22,194 bases of DNA from JAJTFW01 sp031411335. Lineage in GTDB: Bacteria; Bacteroidota; Bacteroidia; AKYH767-A; OLB10. How positions within the stretch are numbered: the stretch's first letter is position 1; each line of letters starts with the position of its first letter. This document shows positions 16,318-22,194 of this stretch, piece by piece. The notes under the pieces are model-generated. The model saw only the letters and a program-made list of their open reading frames with translations, had not been told where the DNA came from and made no database searches. The translations under genes and the position numbers were made by a program. The stretch is taken from NCBI GenBank assembly GCA_031411335.1, contig JANOAX010000043.1, positions 1-22,194 on the forward strand, written 5' to 3'.

Positions 16318-16737
16318 TTTGAAATCTATTAAAATAATACTTTAATGAGCATATCTCTGATTTGATTCTAGAAAAAGGGAAGTAGCATGTCTCTGTGAAT
16401 CAAAAGTAGTTATACAAATTTACTTAAGACATATAGATTGCGTGCATATTTAGAAATTTATTTTAGTTGTAATTAAAATTACGATTTTAATTGGGATCCT
16501 CTTTTACCACAGAGTGCACGGAGTTTTTCACGGAGCACACTGAGTGTAAAATATTATGAAATAAAATGTTTTCTGTTTTTCAAGAAAAACTAGCGAAGAG
16601 AAACTTAGCGCCTTCTTGGGCATTTGCGAGAAAATAAGCAAATAAAACTTTGCGACTTTGCGAGAAATATTAGCGAAGAGAAACTTAGCGCCTTCTGAAA
16701 ATGACTTGCAGCGATGCAAAAATTGATTGCGGATTTA
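16318..16737. repeat. 420-base gap carrying two families of intergenic repeats
   Basis: No gene is visible. At 16508-16544 two related blocks, CACAGAGTGCACGGAG and CACGGAGCACACTGAG, are separated by five T and bordered by TTTTAC and GTAAAA. At 16591-16616 and 16671-16696 a 26-base sequence beginning tagcgaagag and ending agcgccttct is repeated exactly with an 80-base period. Between them lie TTTGCGAG/CTTTGCGAC-type short repeats (16624-16666). The left part (16318-16500) is plain AT-rich sequence. The gap separates two converging genes, so these repeats lie at 3' ends; no clear terminator with a T-tract was found. Confidence 0.75.
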
Positions 16738-17403
16738 TTATACTGTTTGTGTAGATGCTTCCTTCAAGATCGCAATGGTATTAATTGGAGATGTAGAGCT
16801 AAATACAGTATTTCCTGCTACCAAAATATCGGCACCACAACGTACTAACTCTGCTGCATTTTTTAAATCCACACCGCCATCAATTTCTATTTTAGCGCCT
16901 GAATTTTTCTGAATGATCAAGTTTTTCAAGTCTTCAATTTTACTATACGTATTGCGAATAAAACTTTGTCCACCAAAGCCTGGGTTCACCGACATCAGTA
17001 CCACTACATCAATCGAAGCAATTACTTCCGACAAAACAGCAACAGGAGTATGTGGATTGATAGCTACACCTGCTAAGATTCCCAATTGACGCATTTTTTG
17101 AATCGTGCGATGCAAGTGAGTACAGGCTTCATAGTGTACAGAAATAATTGACGCCCCAGCATCGGCAAAAGCAGCTAAATACTGATCTGGATTTACAATC
17201 ATTAAATGCACATCCAACGGTTTACGCGCATGTTTCTTTACAGCCTTCAACACGGGGAATCCGAAGGAAATATTGGGAACAAAAACTCCGTCCATCACAT
17301 CCACATGAAACCAATCGGCTTTACTTTCATTAATCATTTTAATATCTCTCTCGAGATTTCCGAAATCGGCTGAGAGGACTGAAGGGGCAATGAGTACAGA
17401 CAT
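16738..17403 (-). CDS. rpe: Ribulose-phosphate 3-epimerase
   Basis: A 221-residue TIM-barrel enzyme that interconverts ribulose 5-phosphate and xylulose 5-phosphate in the cytoplasmic pentose phosphate pathway. The family residues are all present: S8 in APSVLSADFGNL, H33 and D35 in FHVDVMDG, H66 in DVHLMI, and D175 in IEIDGG. The phosphate-binding SVNPGFGGQSF (138-148) and the C-terminal GADILVAGNTVFSS complete the signature. Length is normal for the family. It lies alone between two gaps of 300-400 bases rich in repeats. No consensus promoter is obvious; the nearest -7-like element in the leader (GAAATTTG) lacks the leading T. It ends facing the Lys1-like gene. Confidence 0.96.
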   Translation of the reverse strand: MSVLIAPSVLSADFGNLERDIKMINESKADWFHVDVMDGVFVPNISFGFPVLKAVKKHARKPLDVHLMIVNPDQYLAAFADAGASIISVHYEACTHLHRTIQKMRQLGILAGVAINPHTPVAVLSEVIASIDVVVLMSVNPGFGGQSFIRNTYSKIEDLKNLIIQKNSGAKIEIDGGVDLKNAAELVRCGADILVAGNTVFSSTSPINTIAILKEASTQTV

Positions 17404-17533
17404 TTATTGAAGGGCTTTAAGGCAAATTTCGTGAAAAAAAGGGAATATTTGATAAACAACGAAATTTTAAGTGGATTCTCGATTCGAGGAATAGCTTTAT
17501 GAATAAAATTAAATCATTTATAATGAAGGTACA

Positions 17534-17656
17534 TTTTAAATGCAGCGGGTGCAACGTTAAAGCAACGAACGCAGCGTTTTTAATCCCAATAAATATAATA
17601 AAACCTAAAATCCTTCGCGTCCGCTGCGGAATCGCTGCTCCCGCCGCGTTTTAAAT
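17534..17656. repeat. GC-rich intergenic element with imperfect inverted ends
   Basis: Within the 326-base gap (17404-17729), an otherwise AT-rich region, lies a block with GC-rich ends. The left end TTTTAAATGCAGCGGG (17534-17549) and the right end CCCGCCGCGTTTTAAAT (17640-17656) are imperfect inverted copies: roughly 13 of 16 positions match with one gap. Inside are recurrent CAACG/AACGCAGCG motifs (17551-17577) and TCCGCTGCGGA, a perfect 11-base palindrome apart from its centre. No ORF is present. The element resembles a small non-autonomous repeat, but no target-site duplication is evident. The left part of the gap (17404-17533) shows nothing recognisable. Confidence 0.55.
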
Positions 17657-17668
17657 AGCAACTTTCTC

Positions 17669-17701
17669 AAAAAAAATCCCCGCAGATTGCTCTACGAGGA
17701 T
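17669..17701 (-). terminator. Terminator of sigma-factor copy 2
   Basis: On the minus strand ATCCTCGTAGA / TCTGCGGGGAT form an 11-base stem (two G-T pairs) closed by GCAA and followed by eight T. Confidence 0.88.
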
Positions 17702-17729
17702 CGTTTACTAAACCCAAAATGCGTATCTT

Positions 17730-18593
17730 TTATCCTAAATAGGTTCTCAGGATTTTGCTTCTTGATGTATGTTTCAATCGGCGAATGGCTTTTTCTTTAA
17801 TTTGACGTACACGCTCACGAGTTAATTCAAAACGTTCTCCAATCTCTTCTAAGGTCATAGGCGAATCGTTTAAACCAAAGTATAAGCGAATCACATCGGC
17901 TTCACGTGGAGTCAGTGTATAAAGCGCTCGCTCAATTTCACGACGTAATGACTCGGTGATTAAATTATTTTCAGGTGATGGTGCTACATCTTCGCCTGGC
18001 ATTAAATCCATCAATGTACCATCTTCCCCTTGAATCAATGGAGCATCCATCGACACATGTCGACCTGATGAACGCATGGTATCCATCACATCATCCACAG
18101 AAATATTTAATACAGTAGATAATTCCTCATTGGTAGGTTCACGTTCAAACTCCTGCTCCAATTTCGCAAAAGCACGATTAATTTTATTGATGAATCCTAT
18201 TTTATTTAGAGGCAATCGAACGATACGAGCTTGCTCTGCTAACGCTTGAAGAATACTTTGACGAATCCACCATACTGCATAAGAAATGAATTTGAATCCA
18301 CGTGTTTCATCAAAGCGTTGTGCTGCTTTAATAAGACCTAAATTTCCTTCATTAATTAAATCGCCCAAGGTTAATCCTTGATTTTGATATTGCTTCGCTA
18401 CCGATACGACGAAACGCAAATTCGCTTTTGTTAAACGTTCTAAAGCGGTGCGGTCACCTTCTTTAATACGTCGCGCCAAACTCACTTCTTCTTCCGGCTT
18501 CAGTAATTCTACTTTTCCAATTTCCTGCAAGTACTTATCTAAAGATGCGGTTTCGCGATTAGTGACTTGCTTGGTAATTTTTAACTGTCTCAT
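17730..18593 (-). CDS. rpoD: RNA polymerase primary sigma factor (RpoD/SigA type), copy 2
   Basis: A 287-residue sigma-70 protein, co-linear with the copy at 5828-6694 and about two thirds identical to it by eye. Both open with MRQLKI-x-K-x-x-TNRE-x-ASL. Region 2 (FVVSVAKQYQNQGLTLGDL, DETRGFKFISYAVWWIRQSI) is almost invariant between the two. They diverge most in region 3 (residues 131-175) and in the linker near 195-210 (MPGEDVAPSPENN here). Region 4.2 reads LNDSPMTLEEIGERFELTRERVRQI. LNDSPMTLEE is the form I associate with the primary sigma of Bacteroidota, so I consider this copy the likelier vegetative RpoD (inference). It would recognise the TTTG/TAnnTTTG promoters seen elsewhere in the window. 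It is monocistronic with a strong terminator; its promoter is not clear in the 238-base upstream gap. Confidence 0.94.
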   Translation of the reverse strand: MRQLKITKQVTNRETASLDKYLQEIGKVELLKPEEEVSLARRIKEGDRTALERLTKANLRFVVSVAKQYQNQGLTLGDLINEGNLGLIKAAQRFDETRGFKFISYAVWWIRQSILQALAEQARIVRLPLNKIGFINKINRAFAKLEQEFEREPTNEELSTVLNISVDDVMDTMRSSGRHVSMDAPLIQGEDGTLMDLMPGEDVAPSPENNLITESLRREIERALYTLTPREADVIRLYFGLNDSPMTLEEIGERFELTRERVRQIKEKAIRRLKHTSRSKILRTYLG

Positions 18594-18768
18594 TATTTTT
18601 TCAAAGATTATGGCTTCGTAACGGAGCTTCCCTTCGTGTGGTTGCGAAATCTTTTTTAGGCGATGTGATTAGCATGTAAGGTTTAGAAAAGTATGTTCAA
18701 ATACTAAAAAACATGAACTGAAACGGAAAGGTATGGGGATAATATTACATTCTTGCTAAGTTATTATT

Positions 18769-18803
18769 AAAAAAAGAAAGTCTGCTATAAGTAGCAGACT
18801 TTC
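18769..18803 (-). terminator. Terminator of pnp
   Basis: A perfect 12-base stem GAAAGTCTGCTA / TAGCAGACTTTC with a four-base loop is followed on the minus strand by a run of T. It lies about 28 bases after the pnp stop. Confidence 0.92.
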
Positions 18804-18831
18804 AAATATTTAATAGGTGTTGATAAAAGGC

Positions 18832-20976
18832 CTATTGTTCAGCTGGAGCAGTTCTTTCAGGACGATTAGTCATCAAAACCTTACGTGATAAGCGATACTT
18901 ACCAGTTTTCTTATCTATCTCAATTAATTTCACTTGAATGGATTCACCTTCTTTCAAAACTCCATCCATAGAAGCAAGACGTTCATTTGAAATTTCAGAG
19001 ATATGAAGCAGACCATCTTTACCAGGCATAAACTCAACGAATGCACCGAAAGTAGTAATGGTTTTTACTTTGCCTTCGTACACTTCACCTACTTCAGGCT
19101 CGGTAACGATTCCACGAATACGAGCTAACGCCGCTTCGATACACGCTTTATCTGGAGAAGCAATTTCTACATGACCTTCGTTATTGATTTCTTCAATGGT
19201 GATGGTAGTACCCGTCACACGTTGAATTTCCTGAATGATTTTTCCACCAGGTCCGATGATTGCACCGATGTATTCTTTCGCTACACGTAACTTCACAATT
19301 CTTGGAGCATGTGGCTTGTAATCTTCAGCAGGAGCAGCGATCGTCTTATTCATTTCCCCAAGGATATGTAAACGTCCAGCACGAGCTTGGTTCAAAGCTT
19401 CCATCAAGATTTCATAAGGAAGTCCATCTACTTTCAAATCCATCTGACAAGCACAAATACCTTTTGAAGTACCTGTTACCTTGAAATCCATATCACCCAA
19501 GTGATCTTCATCACCTAAGATATCACTCAACACAGCAAAGTTTCCTTTACCATCGGTGATTAATCCCATAGCAATACCAGAGATAGGAGCGGTAATTTTA
19601 ATACCTGCATCCATCAACGATAAACTCGCTGCACAAACCGTAGCCATAGAAGAAGAACCATTCGATTCTAAAATATCAGAAACGATACGGATCGTATATG
19701 GATTCAAATCTTCAGAAGGCAATACCTGACGAATAGAACGGTGAGCTAAATTACCATGACCTACTTCACGACGACTAGTTCCGCGGTTAGGCTTCACTTC
19801 GCCGGTACTGAATCCAGGGAAATTATAGTGCAACATGAAATTGTTTGATCCTTTTTGCATGGCTTGATCTACCAATTGCTCATCCAACTTAGTTCCTAAA
19901 GTAACGGTTGTTAATGATTGAGTTTCTCCACGCGTAAATACCGCAGATCCATGAGCGGTAGGAAGGTAACCGATTTCGCTCCAGATAGGGCGGATATCAG
20001 TCAAACCACGGCCATCTAAACGGATACGCTCTTTTAGAATCATATCGCGCATCGCATCAAATTCCACATCGTGGTAATAAGTTTTTGCTAACTTCTCTTT
20101 AGTAGCACGCTCTTCATCAGACATTGTTGCTAAGAAATCATCCAATACCTTTTTGAAAGCTACTTTACGCTCATTCTTATTTGGATTGCATTGGCGAGCC
20201 GCAGCATAAACACCATCATAACAAGCTTTGTTTACGCGTTCACGTAATTCCTCGTCATGTGTTTCATGGCTATAGCTACGTTTAGTAACTCCAACCTTTG
20301 CAATCAATTCTTCTTGTGACTGACATTGAATCTTAATAGCTTCTTGTGCTACTTTAATTGCTTCTGCCATGTCCTTCTCATCCACCTCTTTACATTCTCC
20401 TTCTACCATCAAAATATCCTTAGCAGTACCGGCAACGATCAAGTCGATATCGGCTTCTTTAGCTTCAGTGATGCTTGGGTTAACCATGAAAGTTCCGTTG
20501 ATTCTACAAACGCGAACTTCAGAAACAGGTCCATTAAAAGGAATATCGGAAATGCTCACTGCTGCAGAAGCGGCCAAACAAGCAAGGCTATCGGGAGAAA
20601 CTTCCATATCGGCAGAAATCAACGTCACTGCGATTTGGATATCAGCGTGATAATCGGAAGGGAAAATAGGGCGTAGGGCACGATCAATTAATCGGCAAAT
20701 CAGAATTTCTTGTTCTGTAGGGCGAGCCTCACGACGGAAGAAAGATCCTGGGATACGACCTGCCGCAGCAAATTTCTCTTGATAATCAACAGTTAAAGGA
20801 AGGAAATCAACACCATCCTTCGCATCTTGAGACGATACGACAGTGGCGAGTAACATACAATTGCCCTGACGGACAACAACAGAACCGTGCGCTTGCTTGG
20901 CAAGTCGGCCGGTTTCAATAGTAATCTCCCTACCATTGGATAGTGGAGAAGAAACGGTAATAGCTTTTGGTTGCAT
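18832..20976 (-). CDS. pnp: Polynucleotide phosphorylase
   Basis: A 714-residue phosphorolytic 3'-5' exoribonuclease, the RNA-degrading partner of the bacterial degradosome. Two RNase PH-like domains are present. The first (about 1-140) includes FLPLTVDYQEKFAAAGRIPG. The second (about 315-545) includes LDGRGLTDIRPIWSE, the phosphate-binding GSSSM (440-444), and the acidic GDMDFKVTGT near 494-503. A helical linker separates them. A KH domain follows (about 558-620, GPGG at 575-578), then an S1 domain (about 629-698, VKTITTFGAFVEFMPGKDGLLH), ending in a short polar tail. The domain order and length are those of a full bacterial PNPase. It lies downstream of rpsO, as in many bacteria, separated by a hairpin, and its leader holds a further inverted repeat that may serve autoregulation. 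Confidence 0.97.
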   Translation of the reverse strand: MQPKAITVSSPLSNGREITIETGRLAKQAHGSVVVRQGNCMLLATVVSSQDAKDGVDFLPLTVDYQEKFAAAGRIPGSFFRREARPTEQEILICRLIDRALRPIFPSDYHADIQIAVTLISADMEVSPDSLACLAASAAVSISDIPFNGPVSEVRVCRINGTFMVNPSITEAKEADIDLIVAGTAKDILMVEGECKEVDEKDMAEAIKVAQEAIKIQCQSQEELIAKVGVTKRSYSHETHDEELRERVNKACYDGVYAAARQCNPNKNERKVAFKKVLDDFLATMSDEERATKEKLAKTYYHDVEFDAMRDMILKERIRLDGRGLTDIRPIWSEIGYLPTAHGSAVFTRGETQSLTTVTLGTKLDEQLVDQAMQKGSNNFMLHYNFPGFSTGEVKPNRGTSRREVGHGNLAHRSIRQVLPSEDLNPYTIRIVSDILESNGSSSMATVCAASLSLMDAGIKITAPISGIAMGLITDGKGNFAVLSDILGDEDHLGDMDFKVTGTSKGICACQMDLKVDGLPYEILMEALNQARAGRLHILGEMNKTIAAPAEDYKPHAPRIVKLRVAKEYIGAIIGPGGKIIQEIQRVTGTTITIEEINNEGHVEIASPDKACIEAALARIRGIVTEPEVGEVYEGKVKTITTFGAFVEFMPGKDGLLHISEISNERLASMDGVLKEGESIQVKLIEIDKKTGKYRLSRKVLMTNRPERTAPAEQ

Positions 20977-21025
20977 TTTTTGACAGCTTTAATTATTTAT
21001 AGACATATATAGATCAGTGTATTGA

Positions 21026-21054
21026 CTTCCTTAGATGGATCATAAATAAGGAAG
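21026..21054 (-). promoter_or_regulatory. Inverted repeat in the pnp leader
   Basis: CTTCCTTA (21026-21033) and TAAGGAAG (21047-21054) are perfect inverted copies with a 13-base loop, about 50 bases upstream of the pnp start. In the RNA this gives an eight-base stem without a T-tract. In E. coli the pnp leader has a stem-loop cut by RNase III as part of autoregulation; a similar role here is only an inference. Confidence 0.45.
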
Positions 21055-21138
21055 ATTTATTTTGAAATCGTGTTTTTTATTTTGAAAACAACCTGTAAAA
21101 ACTGAGGTTTCCTTTCCAAAACACGACTCATAAAAATA

Positions 21139-21167
21139 AAAAAAGGCAATTCGAAGATTGCCTTTTT
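21139..21167 (-). terminator. Terminator/attenuator between rpsO and pnp
   Basis: ATTGCC and GGCAAT arms, extended by A/T pairs to about ten bases, enclose a six-base loop, with a T-rich run following on the minus strand. It lies about 22 bases after the rpsO stop and so separates rpsO from pnp. Read-through would give the classical rpsO-pnp transcript. Confidence 0.8.
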
Positions 21168-21189
21168 ATGAGATGCCTGCTCGAGGCTA

Positions 21190-21459
21190 TTACTTACGTA
21201 TACCGAGTTCTTTGATGATAGCTCTGTAACGAGTGATATCTTTTTTGTGAAGGTAGTCCAATAGGCTACGACGCTTACCAACAAAGTTAATTAAAGAGCG
21301 CTCTGTAGAAAAATCCTTTTTAAAGGTTTTCAAATGCTCAGTAAGGTGATTAATACGCTCAGTGAACATGGCAATTTGGGCTTCAGAATTACCCGTATTC
21401 GTTTCACTTTTACCGTGTTTTAGGAAGATTGCTTTCTTCGATTCAGTTGTTAACAGCAT
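21190..21459 (-). CDS. rpsO: 30S ribosomal protein S15
   Basis: An 89-residue protein of the standard S15 length, which binds the central domain of 16S rRNA and helps form the small subunit. The sequence carries the S15 signature throughout: HGKSETNTGNSEAQIAMFTE at 15-34, then RINHLTEHLKTFKKDF, the RRSLLDYLHKKD block and a basic C-terminus ending RYRAIIKELGIRK. The first ATG (21459) gives the normal N-terminus. The leader is about 30 bases, too short for the elaborate pseudoknot of E. coli rpsO, and I see no clear S15-binding structure. It is followed by a hairpin and then pnp. Confidence 0.97.
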   Translation of the reverse strand: MLLTTESKKAIFLKHGKSETNTGNSEAQIAMFTERINHLTEHLKTFKKDFSTERSLINFVGKRRSLLDYLHKKDITRYRAIIKELGIRK

Positions 21460-21493
21460 GATATTTTTCCGCTTATATACTTTTTAAGGAGGG

Positions 21494-21525
21494 CAAAGAT
21501 AAGAAAGCTTATTGGCATCAACAAG
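21494..21525 (-). promoter_or_regulatory. Promoter of rpsO
   Basis: On the minus strand TATCTTTG (21501-21494) matches TAnnTTTG exactly, with CTTG (21525-21522) 20 bases upstream. Predicted leader is about 30 bases. Confidence 0.65.
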
Positions 21526-21685
21526 AGAATTTGCAATGTTTTTAACAATTGCGTGTTTTCTGTTGATGGATGTAATTAGCTGAATAAAAGCCATTTGAAA
21601 AATTAATAAAATTGGTTTAATATCCTAAGATTCATTTGGAAGGTTTTTAGAGTGTATTTACTACGAGAAACTAGAGGAAAGCCAA

Positions 21686-22181
21686 CTTGTAAAGACGCTA
21701 TGCATTGAGATGCTATTGAAATGACAATCGGTAAATTCTAATGCATTGTGATGTTATTGAAATGCTAATCGGTAGAGTCGCCATACTTGATCAAGTAAAA
21801 CAAATGCTAACCGGTAACGTCGCCATAAATGATAATGTTAAACGAATGCTAACCAGTAACGTCGCCATACATGATAATGTCAAACGAAGGCTAACTGGAA
21901 ACGTCGCCATACATGATAATTTCAAACGAATGCTAACCGGTAACGTCGCCATACTTGATAATGTCAAACAAATGCTAACAAATAACGTCACCATGCATGA
22001 TAATGTCAATGAATGCTAACCGGTAACGTCGCCATGCATGATAATGTCAAAGGAATGCTAACCGGTAGTAACGTCGCCATGTATGATAATGACAAACGAA
22101 TGCTAACCGGTAACGTCGCTTTACATGATAATGTCTAACGAATGCTAACCGCTAACGTCGCCATTTATGGCGACGTTACAT
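21686..22181. repeat. Tandem array of 42-bp units (minisatellite), about ten clear and two decayed copies
   Basis: Ten units start at 21760, 21802, 21844, 21886, 21928, 21970, 22011, 22053, 22098 and 22140. Eight are exactly 42 bases; one is 41 (21970) and one is 45 (22053, a duplicated gta). Each has gaatgctaaccggtaacgtc followed by gccatacatgataatgtcaa and ac. Two decayed copies precede them, seen as TGCATTG(A/T)GATG(C/T)TATTG at 21701 and 21742. Units differ by scattered substitutions along their whole length, so there are no separate spacers. Each unit holds ACCGGT (in most copies) and an ACAT-GATA-ATGT inverted repeat. Five consecutive 42-base units keep a plus-strand frame open (21741-22019, a 14-residue repeat like NVAIHDNVKRMLTG), but the 41-base unit breaks it. 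I judge the array non-coding or a decayed coding repeat. The stretch between rpsO and the array (21530-21685) shows nothing recognisable. Confidence 0.9.
22153..22178. repeat. Perfect 12-bp inverted repeat closing the tandem array
   Basis: TAACGTCGCCAT (22153-22164) and ATGGCGACGTTA (22167-22178) are perfect inverted copies separated by TT. The left arm is the normal core of the last unit. The right arm is an inverted copy of that core replacing the second half of the unit. After it the sequence leaves the repeat (GAATCCACCCCCG). Confidence 0.85.
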
Positions 22182-22194
22182 GAATCCACCCCCG

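Noticed and set aside
16528..16719. 63-residue minus-strand ORF
   Set aside because: It lies wholly within the intergenic repeats; its sequence is a translation of repeat DNA with no recognisable protein character.
21741..22019. Small protein made of 14-residue repeats, on either strand
   Set aside because: Both strands are open only because the units are 42 bp; the frame is lost at the 41-bp unit, and there is no ordinary start region or conserved flank.
21686..22181. CRISPR array
   Set aside because: The 42-bp period has no alternating constant repeat and variable spacer: similarity extends across the whole unit, and no cas genes are nearby.

Overview
The window is AT-rich chromosomal DNA from a member of the Bacteroidota. 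The taxonomic call rests on several things seen together: two short primary-type sigma factors (about 287 residues), a long-form GAPDH with an N-terminal extension, promoters of the form TTTG-N19-TAnnTTTG, almost no Shine-Dalgarno sequences, and intergenic repeats of a type I associate with this phylum. I cannot assign a genus. Most genes are housekeeping. The unusual material lies in the intergenic DNA, mainly at 14.85-17.66 kb and at the right edge.

Layout, left to right. A truncated secreted protein (minus) is followed by a Wzx/MATE-type flippase and a CopA-type copper ATPase, whose reading frames abut (both minus). A tRNA-His(GTG) with its own promoter and terminator follows (plus), then GAPDH (plus), which converges on the first sigma factor (minus). 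An HtrA/DegP protease (minus) diverges from a tightly packed plus-strand run: dapF, a GNAT acetyltransferase, a seven-heme cytochrome with a TPR tail, the MltG transglycosylase and a TPR/transmembrane adenylate cyclase. The first four are separated by overlaps or gaps of 2-6 bases and probably form one operon. A Lys1/alanine dehydrogenase-family oxidoreductase (plus) comes next, then ribulose-phosphate epimerase, a second primary-type sigma factor, polynucleotide phosphorylase and ribosomal protein S15 (all minus).

The two sigma factors are close paralogues, about two thirds identical by eye, and lie only 11 kb apart. rpsO and pnp keep their widespread adjacency, with a terminator-like hairpin between them. 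Clear intrinsic terminators follow tRNA-His, GAPDH, htrA, the second sigma gene, pnp and rpsO.

Repeats. The 3' end of the cyclase gene is duplicated 94 bp downstream across a GC-rich insert. The gap between the Lys1-like gene and rpe holds an exact 26-bp repeat at 80-bp spacing and a separate CACGGAG-type repeat. The gap between rpe and the second sigma gene holds a GC-rich block with imperfect inverted ends. The last 500 bases are a tandem array of 42-bp units ending in a perfect 12-bp inverted repeat. The array is the least explained part of the window. I found no phage, transposase, CRISPR-Cas or recognisable defence genes.
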